The position numbers were made by a program, and so were the translations under genes. The notes under the pieces were generated by a model. The model had not been told where the DNA came from, did no database searches, and saw only the letters and a program-made list of their open reading frames with translations. From positions 1,550,001 through 1,614,000 of the forward strand of contig CANLYJ010000001.1 in the NCBI GenBank assembly GCA_947495295.1: DNA of 64,000 nucleotides, written 5' to 3'. The first letter of the stretch is position 1, and each line of letters starts with the position of its first letter. Origin of the DNA: an uncultured Paracoccaceae bacterium (GTDB lineage: Bacteria > Pseudomonadota > Alphaproteobacteria > Rhodobacterales > Rhodobacteraceae). Shown here piece by piece: positions 52,986-61,810 of the stretch.

Positions 52986-53588
52986 CTATTCTTGCTTTTC
53001 CACAATAAAGCCACCGTCCAGATCGACATCAATGCCCCCCCCGCCACCGCCTAGCTGTAGCGGAAAAGAAACATCAATCGAACCGGCTATATAATCGGCA
53101 TCTTCACCAGCAAAAGCACCAGTAAGCATGCCATCAAGGTCCTTGACGCCGCTGCCGATATTGAGCGTTCCAGATACATCTGCGGACATTATCACCCCAC
53201 CAGAAACCCTGACCAACTCGCCGTTACTCAGGTTCAATTGACCCTCGCGCGCGTCCCCGTCACGACTGTAGAAGTCATCAATCTGACCGGTGACCGCATC
53301 ATCGGCAAAGTCAACCTCAACAGACATGTCGCCACCCACCCCATCACCAGTCGACGATTCAGCGAAAAAACCAAACGTTGCCAGTCCGGTATAGGTAACG
53401 TTGCCTGACGTTGGCACACCCATCGGTGCTGTCGGGTCAACCGCAGAAACAGCTGCGCTCAATCGCGCGGCCTCGTTGCGCAAAATCTCAATCTCGGTGA
53501 GTGGCTGGCTGGTCTCAGACGAACCGGTGCCACCGCCAACACAACCAGAAAGCGCCAAGGGAACTGTGAGCAGCAGGAATGCGCGCAT
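52986..53588 (-). CDS. Secreted lipoprotein with TbpB-like barrel features
   Basis: The 200-residue protein has a type II signal peptide (MRAFLLLTVPLALSGC, lipobox LSGC). The mature part is beta-rich and acidic, with YTGLATFGFFAESS, then VEVDFADDAVTGQIDDFYS, closely resembling the VNFADDWVTGELDATY segment of the larger lipoprotein at 44.4-45.4 kb. The C terminus contains a Gly run (LGGGGGGIDVDLDGGF). The start at 53588 begins at the signal peptide. It is probably an outer-membrane-anchored binding protein; no partner gene is visible. Confidence 0.75.
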   Translation of the reverse strand: MRAFLLLTVPLALSGCVGGGTGSSETSQPLTEIEILRNEAARLSAAVSAVDPTAPMGVPTSGNVTYTGLATFGFFAESSTGDGVGGDMSVEVDFADDAVTGQIDDFYSRDGDAREGQLNLSNGELVRVSGGVIMSADVSGTLNIGSGVKDLDGMLTGAFAGEDADYIAGSIDVSFPLQLGGGGGGIDVDLDGGFIVEKQE

Positions 53589-53848
53589 GTGGTGATCTCC
53601 AATTCGAAACATCTGCGGAATGTGCGTGTTAAGGGCTGGCTAATCACGGATTGAGGTTCAATTGCGGCAGAGATGTCGCAATAATATGTAAACGGGTGCA
53701 AAGCATATTCACGTCGCGTAAAGCGTGTTTGCGATGATCTTATGCTTGGGAAATCAGTTACGGATTCGCCTCAGGCGACGCCACTCGTAAAAGGGGCAGC
53801 GTCGTTCGGCTGTATTTCGACCGGACGGGCATTTGGGCGGGAACAATG

Positions 53849-55339
53849 TCAGCCTTCCGTCAATGTCCGTCGCACTGCATCTTGCCAACCGGCGTAACGC
53901 CGTTCGCGTGTTTCGGCATCCATTTGAGGCACAAATCGCCGATCTAGTGCCCACTCTGCGGCGAAACCGGCCTGGTCGGGGTACACTCCGGCTTTCATAC
54001 CCGCAAGCCATGCCGCACCTAGGGCTGTTGTCTCCAATACCTTGGGTCGGTCCACTGGCGCGCCGATGATATCGGACAGAAATTGCATCGACCAATCGGA
54101 CGCGCTCATCCCGCCATCAACACGCAAGACACCATCAGTATCAGAGGCTTGCCAGTCGCTCTTCATTGCCTCCAACAGATCGCGCGTCTGGAAACCGACG
54201 CTTTCAAGCGCCGCACGCGCGAATTCGGCGGGGCCGGAGTTGCGTGTCAGTCCATAGATCGCTCCGCGCGCCTCCGCGTCCCAATAGGGTGCCCCAAGCC
54301 CGGTAAAGGCAGGCACCATGTAAAGCTCCTGCCCCTGATCGGCGGTTTCCGCTAGCGGTTGCGTTTCTTTTGCGTCGCGGATGATTTTCAGCCCATCGCG
54401 TAGCCATTGCACGACGGCACCAGCGATAAAGATCGACCCCTCAAGCGCGTAGGTCGGTTTTCCATCAAACTGATAGGCAATTGTACCAAGCAGTCGCTTT
54501 TTGCTTTCGACCAGCGTGTCACCGGTGTTCAGCAACGCAAAACAACCCGTGCCATAGGTGGATTTCAGCATCCCGGGTTCGAAACAGGCCTGCCCGATTG
54601 TGGCGGCTTGTTGGTCGCCAGCGACGCCGAGGATGGGCAGTTCCTTACCGAATAGATCAGCGCGGGTCGTTCCGAAATCAGCAGCACAGTCCTGCACTTC
54701 CGGAAGCATGGACATTGGGATACCGAAGCAGTCGCAGATCGTCGAACTCCATTGCCCCTTGCGGATGTCATACAGCATCGTGCGTGCGGCGTTGGTCGCA
54801 TCGGTGACGTGTTTCTTGCCACCTGTCAGCTTCCAGATCAGGTAGCAATCGACAGTTCCGAAAAGAAGATCGCCCGCCTCGGCCCGCGCTTGCGCGCCTG
54901 CGACCTTGTGAAGGATGTGATGTACCTTGGTGCCCGAAAAATACGGATCGGCCAGCAGCCCGGTCTTCTGGGTAATTATGGCTTCGAACCCCTCCTTGCG
55001 CAGTTCTTCGCAAAATGGGGCCGTGCGCCGGTCTTGCCAGACAATGGCGTTGTGGATCGGCTCACCCGTTTTCCTATCCCAGATCAGCGTCGTTTCGCGT
55101 TGGTTGGTGATGCCGATGGCGGCCACATCACTGGCAGTGATCCCGGCCTTTTCAATCGCCCCGCGACAGGTAGAGGCGACAGACGCCCAAATGTCAGACG
55201 GATCATGTTCAACCCAGCCTGATTGCGGGAAATGCTGGGTGAATTCCTCTTGTGCCGTGGCCTTGATCCGCATCTGTGCGTCAAAAATGATCGCGCGGCT
55301 GGATGTGGTGCCTTGGTCGATGGCCAGAATATAGGTCAT
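53849..55339 (-). CDS. glpK: Glycerol kinase
   Basis: The 496-residue FGGY kinase phosphorylates glycerol to glycerol-3-phosphate. It shows [18 protein letters not shown] at the N terminus, the phosphate-binding [13 protein letters not shown] and the C-terminal [20 protein letters not shown]. It lies 26 bases downstream of glpD. A divergent glpR regulator faces the pair. No glpF facilitator gene is adjacent. Confidence 0.97.
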   Translation of the reverse strand: MTYILAIDQGTTSSRAIIFDAQMRIKATAQEEFTQHFPQSGWVEHDPSDIWASVASTCRGAIEKAGITASDVAAIGITNQRETTLIWDRKTGEPIHNAIVWQDRRTAPFCEELRKEGFEAIITQKTGLLADPYFSGTKVHHILHKVAGAQARAEAGDLLFGTVDCYLIWKLTGGKKHVTDATNAARTMLYDIRKGQWSSTICDCFGIPMSMLPEVQDCAADFGTTRADLFGKELPILGVAGDQQAATIGQACFEPGMLKSTYGTGCFALLNTGDTLVESKKRLLGTIAYQFDGKPTYALEGSIFIAGAVVQWLRDGLKIIRDAKETQPLAETADQGQELYMVPAFTGLGAPYWDAEARGAIYGLTRNSGPAEFARAALESVGFQTRDLLEAMKSDWQASDTDGVLRVDGGMSASDWSMQFLSDIIGAPVDRPKVLETTALGAAWLAGMKAGVYPDQAGFAAEWALDRRFVPQMDAETRERRYAGWQDAVRRTLTEG

Positions 55340-55365
55340 AGGTCCCCCGTCTTTTTAGTTTTGTT

Positions 55366-56907
55366 TCAAGCCGCCATGTATGCGTCAAGGGTTGCGATCT
55401 GATCGTGATCCAAACGCAGGCCGAGTTTCGAGCGACGCCAGACGACATCCTCGGCAGTTCTGGCATATTCCTTGGTCATCAGCCATCTGACCTCTGCCTC
55501 GGTCAGTGTGGCACCAAAATCCCGCCCCAGATCCGCGGGTGACGCCGCATTGCCAAGGACGTCTGCTGCATCCGTTCCGTAGGCCCGGATCAGGCGCAAT
55601 GCCCAGAACGACGACAAAAACGGATAACTGCTCTGCAAATTGCGCACCAGTTGATCACGTTCCGAAACCGCAAAATCACCACCAGGTAGCGGCACACCTG
55701 CTGTCCACGGCTCCCCACCGCCCAGTATCGGTGTGATCTTCTTAAGCGCGTTTTCAGCCAGTTTGCGATATGTGGTGATCTTTCCACCAAATATATTCAA
55801 TAGCGGCGGACCGTTTTCGTCTAATGACAACACATAATCCCGCGTTGCGGCTGTCGCCGACTTCGCGCCGTCGTCGTAAAGTGGGCGGACGCCAGAGTAG
55901 GTCCAGACCACATCATCCCGCGTCACCGGCTTGTCGAAATACTGCGATGCGAAGGCGCAAAGGTAATCCTGTTCGGCTTCTGTCGCATAAGGTTTTTCCG
56001 ACAGGTTTTCGTGTTCCGCATCCGTCGTGCCGATCAGGGTAAAATCGGTCTCATAGGGAATAGCAAAAATAATCCGCCCATCCTCGCCCTGAAAGAAATA
56101 GCTCTTGTCGTGGTCAAACAAGCTCTTGGTGACGATGTGACTGCCGCGAACCAGACGCACGCCTTCGGACGAATTGAGGCGGACCGCGTTGCGAATGATG
56201 TCTTCCACCCATGGACCACCGGCGTTAACCAGCCCGCGCGCGGTGTGAACGGTTTGTTTACCATCGGTTTCAACAACGATCTTCCAATACCCATCCACGC
56301 GCTCTGCACTGATAACTTTCGTGCGCACCATGATCTGCGCGCCACGATCTTCTGCATCGCGGGCATTCAAAACGACGAGGCGTGAGTCCTCGATCCAGCA
56401 ATCGGAATATTCGTAAGCGCGTTTGAACTTTGCTTTCAGCGGTTTTCCCAAAGGGCTTTTTGTCAGATCAACCGTCCAGGTGCCCGGTAAAATCCGTCGT
56501 CCGCCCAGATTGTCGTATAAAAACAAACCAAAACGGATCAGCCATGCAGGCCTGCGCCCTTTCATCCACGGCATCGCAAATGACAGCAGTTTCGAGGTGG
56601 GCGTGTCGCCCTCAAAGCGCATATCCTTGTGATATGGCAGCACGAAACGCATGGGCCAACTGATATGCGGCATCGCCCTAAGCAGCACCTCGCGTTCAAT
56701 CAGGGCCTTGCGCACTAGTCCGATTTCGAAAAACTCCAGATAGCGCAACCCGCCATGAAACAGCTTGGTTGAGGCCGAAGAGGTCGCCGAACCCAGGTCA
56801 TTCATCTCAGCCAAGCCAACCTTCATCCCGCGGCCGGCTGCATCACGGGCCACGCCGCAACCGTTCACCCCGCCCCCGATGATGAAGATGTCAAAATCCG
56901 TTGTCAT
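55366..56907 (-). CDS. glpD: Aerobic glycerol-3-phosphate dehydrogenase
   Basis: The 513-residue FAD enzyme oxidises glycerol-3-phosphate to dihydroxyacetone phosphate and passes electrons to quinone at the inner membrane. The N-terminal dinucleotide fold is DIFIIGGGVNGCGVARDAAG, followed by SATSSASTKLFHGGLRYLE, and the C-terminal domain contains VRWLMTKEYARTAEDVVWRRS. MTTDFD at 56907 is the family start. It is the first gene of glpD-glpK and reads away from glpR. Confidence 0.96.
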   Translation of the reverse strand: MTTDFDIFIIGGGVNGCGVARDAAGRGMKVGLAEMNDLGSATSSASTKLFHGGLRYLEFFEIGLVRKALIEREVLLRAMPHISWPMRFVLPYHKDMRFEGDTPTSKLLSFAMPWMKGRRPAWLIRFGLFLYDNLGGRRILPGTWTVDLTKSPLGKPLKAKFKRAYEYSDCWIEDSRLVVLNARDAEDRGAQIMVRTKVISAERVDGYWKIVVETDGKQTVHTARGLVNAGGPWVEDIIRNAVRLNSSEGVRLVRGSHIVTKSLFDHDKSYFFQGEDGRIIFAIPYETDFTLIGTTDAEHENLSEKPYATEAEQDYLCAFASQYFDKPVTRDDVVWTYSGVRPLYDDGAKSATAATRDYVLSLDENGPPLLNIFGGKITTYRKLAENALKKITPILGGGEPWTAGVPLPGGDFAVSERDQLVRNLQSSYPFLSSFWALRLIRAYGTDAADVLGNAASPADLGRDFGATLTEAEVRWLMTKEYARTAEDVVWRRSKLGLRLDHDQIATLDAYMAA

Positions 56908-56977
56908 AACCGCGCCCCAATCTGTTTGCGTCCAGCTACGGCCGGCGAATGACATAGGCAAGCCTCGCCGTCGCGAA

Positions 56978-57001
56978 TGTTCGCAAGATCATGTGCGAAC
57001 A
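56978..57001. promoter_or_regulatory. Probable GlpR operator between glpD and glpR
   Basis: Perfect arms TGTTCGCA (56978-56985) and TGCGAACA (56994-57001) flank an 8-base spacer, in the 171-base divergent promoter region. The TGTTCG half resembles E. coli GlpR sites. More GCGAA or TTCGC half-sites occur nearby (about 56972, 57005 and 57054). Confidence 0.7.
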
Positions 57002-57078
57002 CCAAACGAATACATCTTTGTCCTTTATTAAAATAGATTTTGCTTGCTGCTTATTCGCTCTTGGTACAAACCGAACAT

Positions 57079-57837
57079 ATGGAAACCGCAACACGGCATG
57101 ACCTGATCCGCAAAGAGGCGCGCCAGCACGGCAAAGTGTCGGCAACCGATTTAGCCATAAATCTAGGCGTGGCAGTTCAGACAATCCGCCGAGACTTGCG
57201 CCAGCTTTGTGCGGCTGGCGTACTGGAAAGGGTTCATGGCGGGGCCGTGCTGCCCTCTGGTGTTAGCAATATCGGCTATGGCGACAGACGGGCGTTGAAC
57301 CGGGATGTCAAGATACGCATTGCCCGGCATGTGGCCCAGATGATTCCAGATCAGGCATCCCTATTTCTCAACATCGGCACAACGACCGAGGCTGTGGCCC
57401 ACGCCCTGCGTCATCACCAGCAATTGATGGTCGTCACCAATAATCTGAACGTCGCGAATATTCTTGCCGATAATCGCGGTTGTGATGTCGTTGTGGCCGG
57501 TGGTTCCCTGCGTCGGTCCGATGGTGGTTTGGTCGGCGATCTGGCGGCCATTGCGATTAGCCGTTTCAAGGTTGATTTCGCAATCATCGGCGCGTCAGCC
57601 GTCGATCTGTCAGGCGACCTGCTTGATTTCGACCCCGAAGAGGTCAGGGTCAGCCAACAGATCATCGCAGCCGCCCGGACCACCATCCTTGTCGCTGACA
57701 GTACCAAGTTCACACGCAAGGCACCCGTCAAGATCGCTTCGCTTGAACAGGTTGACCACTTCGTAACAGATCGTGTGCCGTCTGAAGCACTGATCAATCA
57801 ATGTTCAGATTGGGAGACAGACTTGTCACTTATCTAA
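57079..57837 (+). CDS. glpR: DeoR-family repressor of glycerol-3-phosphate genes
   Basis: The 252-residue protein has the DeoR winged helix (RHDLIRKEARQHGKVSATDL, then LGVAVQTIRRDLRQLCAAGVLERVHGG with the family signature split here) and a sugar-phosphate-binding domain with LNIGTTTEAVAHAL. It probably represses glpD-glpK and is released by glycerol-3-phosphate. METATRH at 57079 begins the family alignment. The gene is divergent from glpD with a palindrome in between. Confidence 0.9.
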   Translation: METATRHDLIRKEARQHGKVSATDLAINLGVAVQTIRRDLRQLCAAGVLERVHGGAVLPSGVSNIGYGDRRALNRDVKIRIARHVAQMIPDQASLFLNIGTTTEAVAHALRHHQQLMVVTNNLNVANILADNRGCDVVVAGGSLRRSDGGLVGDLAAIAISRFKVDFAIIGASAVDLSGDLLDFDPEEVRVSQQIIAAARTTILVADSTKFTRKAPVKIASLEQVDHFVTDRVPSEALINQCSDWETDLSLI

Positions 57838-57933
57838 AGCATTTCACGGAATATCTGACCATAGGATCAATCACTTAACACCTTGAACAGCGTTAAGGAT
57901 TACCAGTGTTCTGAAGGCGCTCCAGAACTTGAC

Positions 57934-58437
57934 CTAAGCCATGCTCTGAAATGTCAAAAATGTCATGTCATGGCCGTCATACTTTCCGACTTTCTCGGAA
58001 TAGGCACCCCCAGAGATATCGCCAATACAGGCTTTCCAAAACCCATAGGCGGGTCGGTTTTTTGTCAGAACCCTGACCTGCCAGCGCCCCTGATGGCGAC
58101 GTAAAGCGGCAACAAAGGCCGCACGACCAGCGCCCTCGCCGCGGAACTTTCTGAGGATAAAGAATTGTCCCATATCCCAGATTCCATCATCGTTCGCTTT
58201 GCGCCTGACCAAAGCAAAACCTGCGATCTCACCAGCGCTGACAACAAAGTAGTGGTGATGATCCGGCATGTCCCAATATGAAGACAAAAGACCGTCGGGA
58301 TAGGCGAAACGGCCATCATCACAAACCGGCCATCCCGCAAATTCAGACATGTCATACAGGTAATACTGGAAAAGCCATTCCAATACCGGCTTGTCAGCCA
58401 CGTCTATTTCTTCGAGTGCGACTAACACTTCGCTCAC
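57934..58437 (-). CDS. GNAT-family acetyltransferase
   Basis: The 167-residue protein has the acetyl-CoA-binding loop FILRKFRGEGAGRAAFVAAL (RxxGxG/A at about residues 98-103), with the typical order of GNAT strands and a C-terminal HDMTFLTFQ strand. The substrate is unknown. The GTG start shares one base with the rlmE stop (TAGTG), so both are translated from one transcript with ppx upstream. Confidence 0.85.
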   Translation of the reverse strand: MSEVLVALEEIDVADKPVLEWLFQYYLYDMSEFAGWPVCDDGRFAYPDGLLSSYWDMPDHHHYFVVSAGEIAGFALVRRKANDDGIWDMGQFFILRKFRGEGAGRAAFVAALRRHQGRWQVRVLTKNRPAYGFWKACIGDISGGAYSEKVGKYDGHDMTFLTFQSMA

Positions 58438-59159
58438 TACTCAGCTGACGCCTTAAACCCCGTCGCCACAACGAACTTTTCGGAGCTGTCAGACCGCGAT
58501 GCTGGTGGTTTGACATTGGCCACTTTGGTGAACCGCTGCTTCAGCAGTTTTTGCAAATCGCCCTCTGCCCCGCCAGCAAGGACCTTGGCCACGAATGTGC
58601 CACCCTCGCTGAGCACATCAAAGGCGAAATAGGCCGCCGCCTCGCAAAGGGCGATAATGCGTAGGTGGTCCGTCTGTTTGTGGCCAGAAGCCGAAGCAGC
58701 CATGTCTGACATCACAACATCTGCCGTTCCGCCCAGCCATTCCTTCACTTTAACGTCGGCATCGTCTTCCATGAAATCCAACTGGTAAATCTCGGCACCC
58801 GCAATCGGTTCGACCTCTTGCAGGTCGATCCCCAGCACATAGCCCTGCGCCTTGCCCTTCTTTTCGCCCAGCGTGTTGGCGCGTTTGACTGCAACCTGGC
58901 ACCAACCGCCAGGGGCGCAGCCCAAATCAACAATCCGCGCGCCGGGTACAAGGAACCGATATTTGTCGTCCAGTTCCAAAATCTTATAGGCCGCCCTGCC
59001 CCGATAGCCATCCGCCTTGGCGCGTTTGACATAAGGATCATTCAACTGCCGCTGCAGCCACTGGGTTGAACTCAGCTTGCGACCGCGCGCTGTTTTGACC
59101 TTAACGGTCAGATCACGATAACCGCGCCCGGATGTGTTTTTTGTTGTTTTCTTGGCCAT
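58437..59159 (-). CDS. rlmE: 23S rRNA 2'-O-methyltransferase (U2552), RlmE/FtsJ
   Basis: The 240-residue enzyme has [20 protein letters not shown], the SAM loop [15 protein letters not shown], the catalytic Asp in [20 protein letters not shown], and Lys in [13 protein letters not shown] basic N-terminal extension ([20 protein letters not shown]) is usual for alphaproteobacteria. It lies 15 bases after the ppx/gppA gene and is coupled to the GNAT gene. Confidence 0.96.
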   Translation of the reverse strand: MAKKTTKNTSGRGYRDLTVKVKTARGRKLSSTQWLQRQLNDPYVKRAKADGYRGRAAYKILELDDKYRFLVPGARIVDLGCAPGGWCQVAVKRANTLGEKKGKAQGYVLGIDLQEVEPIAGAEIYQLDFMEDDADVKVKEWLGGTADVVMSDMAASASGHKQTDHLRIIALCEAAAYFAFDVLSEGGTFVAKVLAGGAEGDLQKLLKQRFTKVANVKPPASRSDSSEKFVVATGFKASAE

Positions 59160-59174
59160 GACCCTGCCTTTGAC

Positions 59175-60287
59175 CTAAAACGGTGCGTCTTCCAAGACCC
59201 CATCCGCCGACATCTGGGCATAAAGCAGCCCTTCACGCAGCCCGCGATCCGCGACCGATAGCCGATCAGTGGGCCAAAGGCGCATCAATGCCTGCAAAAT
59301 GGCCGACCCCGACATGATCAATGCCTGCCTGTCCTTGCCAATACGCGGATCAGCACGGCGCCCGGCAGGGCCAAGCGACAGATAGTCACGGATCACCGTA
59401 TCAATCTGATCTGACGTCATGCGCAAGCCATCCACCTTCGTGCGATCATAGCGTTTGAGGCCCAGATAGCTGGCGGCGACGGTCGTGACGGTCCCACTGG
59501 TCCCGATAATCTGGAACCCCTCCCGATCTTGTGCGGCGGCGTAGGGGGCGAACTCCTCCAGGTTCTCTTCAAAAAACCAACTCATCAGGGCAAACCGGGC
59601 GGCGTCGTCTTCGACATCGGAAAACTGGTCACGCAAGGTGGCAACACCCAAAGGAACGGAGATCCAGTCAACAACTTTCGCCGCTGCAAATGGGCCGGGA
59701 TCGGATTTGAAACCAGCGTGCAACCGCATGATCGCTCGCGGGCGCTCCCGCTTGGGCACATTGGTCAAATCGATCCAGACCAATTCCGTCGACCCGCCGC
59801 CAATATCGACAACAAGCAATTGTTCGGTATTCACGCTAACCAGTGGCGCACAAGAGATAACGGCAAGACGCGCTTCTTCCTCGGGCTTGATAATCTCAAG
59901 CGTCATGCCGGTTTCGCGGCGAACCTGTGCGATGAAATTGTCGCCGTTCAGCGCGCGGCGGCAGGCTTCTGTCGCGACAAGTCGCATATGTTTCACACCG
60001 TGACGCTTCAGCTTTTCGCGGCAAATGCGCATGGCCGAAATGGTCCGGTTCATCGAAGACCGGGACAGACGACCAGTGCTCTCAAGCCCATGCCCAAGTT
60101 GGACGGACTTTGAAAAACTATCGACAACGTGGAACTGACTGCCCTTGGGTTGGGCAATCAACATCCGACAGCTATTTGTGCCCAGATCCAGTGCTGCATA
60201 AAGCTGCGCCAGATCAGGCGGAGTTGGCGCGGGGGTTTCGACCGCTTTTGGGAACGCGCCCGCACCTTTGGGACGCTTGGGCGCCAT
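59175..60287 (-). CDS. Ppx/GppA family exopolyphosphatase or pppGpp phosphohydrolase
   Basis: The 370-residue ASKHA-fold protein has YAALDLGTNSCRMLIAQPKG near the N terminus and VDIGGGSTELVWIDL as the second phosphate loop. TSGTVTTVAASYLGL supplies the adenosine-like motif. It hydrolyses polyphosphate, pppGpp or both; sequence cannot separate the two. It heads a minus-strand unit with rlmE and the acetyltransferase gene. Confidence 0.9.
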   Translation of the reverse strand: MAPKRPKGAGAFPKAVETPAPTPPDLAQLYAALDLGTNSCRMLIAQPKGSQFHVVDSFSKSVQLGHGLESTGRLSRSSMNRTISAMRICREKLKRHGVKHMRLVATEACRRALNGDNFIAQVRRETGMTLEIIKPEEEARLAVISCAPLVSVNTEQLLVVDIGGGSTELVWIDLTNVPKRERPRAIMRLHAGFKSDPGPFAAAKVVDWISVPLGVATLRDQFSDVEDDAARFALMSWFFEENLEEFAPYAAAQDREGFQIIGTSGTVTTVAASYLGLKRYDRTKVDGLRMTSDQIDTVIRDYLSLGPAGRRADPRIGKDRQALIMSGSAILQALMRLWPTDRLSVADRGLREGLLYAQMSADGVLEDAPF

Positions 60288-60536
60288 ATCACACGCCCTC
60301 CATTTCGAGTTACCACCAAGCTAGGCGGCAATGCACGGTCGCGCAAGCCTCTGCATGATCAAAGTGAAAGAACCACATGTCGGACATGAAGATATTGGGT
60401 GGCTGCCTGACTGGCCCCTTGAGCGACAAACAGTTAGCGTTAGCGCCGTCGCTGAAAGCATGTCTGATGTCGAAATTCAGCCTTCGCACCCCGAATCCGG
60501 TGCTAGAAACGCAGAAAGCCTGAGGGGGAGAATCAA

Positions 60537-60833
60537 ATGCCCGATGTCACAATCGTCTACTGGCGCGATATGCCCGCACAGGTCATCGTGGGCCGCGGCC
60601 GCAAAGGCGCAAAAATGCCCTTGCCCGAACGCTTTGAGCAGGCGATTGACCGGGCCGCCATGAAATCGGGGGCTGCTGAGTCCGATGATTATATGGCTGG
60701 GTTCCGCAAGGCCGACCCTTATGCTGTTGATGGTGATGCAGATGCGATCGCCGCCAGCGAAGCCGCCCGCATTGATGCCGAATATGATCAAGACCGCATC
60801 AAGACTCTTATTGCAAATGATGGCTGGGCTTGA
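60537..60833 (+). CDS. Small PF13769-like ('virulence factor') protein next to the MetF-like gene
   Basis: The 98-residue protein starts with MPDVTIVYWRDMPAQVIVGR, has GRKGAKMPLPERFEQAIDRA, and ends with an acidic helix. This resembles the PF13769 'virulence factor' family, a name without functional meaning here. GAGGGGGAG provides a strong ribosome site. It heads an operon with the MetF-like reductase (41 bases later) and the methyltetrahydrofolate methyltransferase, so a link to one-carbon metabolism is likely. The 249-base gap upstream (60288-60536) shows no riboswitch or gene that I can support. Confidence 0.8.
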   Translation: MPDVTIVYWRDMPAQVIVGRGRKGAKMPLPERFEQAIDRAAMKSGAAESDDYMAGFRKADPYAVDGDADAIAASEAARIDAEYDQDRIKTLIANDGWA

Positions 60834-60874
60834 CCCGACCACCCCTAATCCCCACCCGCCTGACGGAGCTTGCC

Positions 60875-61798
60875 ATGTCCCTGCTACCATTTCTTAAGCG
60901 TAAAGAGGCCGATGAAAACGGGTTCAACCCGCAGATCGAAGCCTTCTTGCAGGACTACTCGATCGAGGTCATGCCGCGCACCGCCGAGAAGGTTGAGGAT
61001 TTCCGCGCGTTACTGCCCGCAGGCACACGCGTCTACATCGCCCATATCGAAGGCACGCCAATCGACGACATGGTCGCCACTGCCAAACGCCTGGCCAGTG
61101 ATGGCTATCAGGTGATGCCCCACTTCCCGGCACGGATCATCAAGGATAAAGCCACGCTGGCCGACTGGATCGCACGGTATCAAGGCGAGGCGGGCGTAGA
61201 ACAAGCATTGCTGTTGGCAGGTGGCGTTGCTGAACCGCATGGCGATTTCCATAGCTCAATGCAGTTGATGGAAACCGGGCTGTTTGGTGATTTCAAACGG
61301 TTGCATGTCGCCGGACACCCCGAAGGTAACCGGGACATTGACGCGGATGGGTCCGATCAGAACGTAATGGATGCCTTGCGCTGGAAACAGACATTCAGCG
61401 AAACAAGTGATGCCCGGATGGCACTTGCCACCCAGTTCGCGTTCGAGGCTGACCCGATTATCGCCTGGGCCGATGCGCTGCGCGATGCCGGCATCACTAT
61501 TCCGATCCACATCGGGATTGCAGGTCCTGCCAAACTGCAAACCTTGATCAAGTTCGCTATCGCCTGCGGTGTGGGGCCATCCCTGAAAGTGCTGCAAAAG
61601 CGGGCGATGGACGTCACCAAACTGCTATTGCCTTACGAGCCGACCGAGGTACTGACCGGCCTTGCCGCGCACAAGGCGGCTAACCCCGATTTCAACATCG
61701 AACGGGTTCATTTCTTTCCACTTGGCGGGATCAAAACCAACGCCAACTGGGCTATTGCCAACGGTGGCGCATCCGCCGTCCCCGCCTCTCAATCCTAA
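60875..61798 (+). CDS. Methylenetetrahydrofolate reductase-like protein
   Basis: The 307-residue protein is a divergent MTHFR. SIEVMPRTAEKVEDF carries the catalytic Glu (residue 31), corresponding to the FEFFPP motif of MetF, followed by RVYIAHIEGTPIDDM, LLLAGGVAEPHGDF and LHVAGHPEGNRDID in a TIM-barrel order. It would reduce methylene-THF to methyl-THF, feeding the adjacent methyltransferase. The ATG at 60875 has CGGAGC upstream and was preferred to 60830, which lies inside the preceding gene. It ends 12 bases before the next gene. Confidence 0.88.
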   Translation: MSLLPFLKRKEADENGFNPQIEAFLQDYSIEVMPRTAEKVEDFRALLPAGTRVYIAHIEGTPIDDMVATAKRLASDGYQVMPHFPARIIKDKATLADWIARYQGEAGVEQALLLAGGVAEPHGDFHSSMQLMETGLFGDFKRLHVAGHPEGNRDIDADGSDQNVMDALRWKQTFSETSDARMALATQFAFEADPIIAWADALRDAGITIPIHIGIAGPAKLQTLIKFAIACGVGPSLKVLQKRAMDVTKLLLPYEPTEVLTGLAAHKAANPDFNIERVHFFPLGGIKTNANWAIANGGASAVPASQS

Positions 61799-61810
61799 GG
61801 ATCAGCACTT

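Noticed and set aside
54407-55334. Plus-strand frames opposite glpK
   Set aside because: They are shadows of a clearly identified gene, without ribosome sites or domains.
60288-60536. Possible SAM, SAH or B12 riboswitch upstream of the one-carbon operon
   Set aside because: No B12 box, SAM-II or SAM/SAH pseudoknot pattern could be found by eye; a covariance-model search would settle it.
60331-60663. Plus-strand 110-codon frame before the PF13769-like gene
   Set aside because: It overlaps the well-supported downstream gene by over 120 bases and has no ribosome site or recognisable domain.
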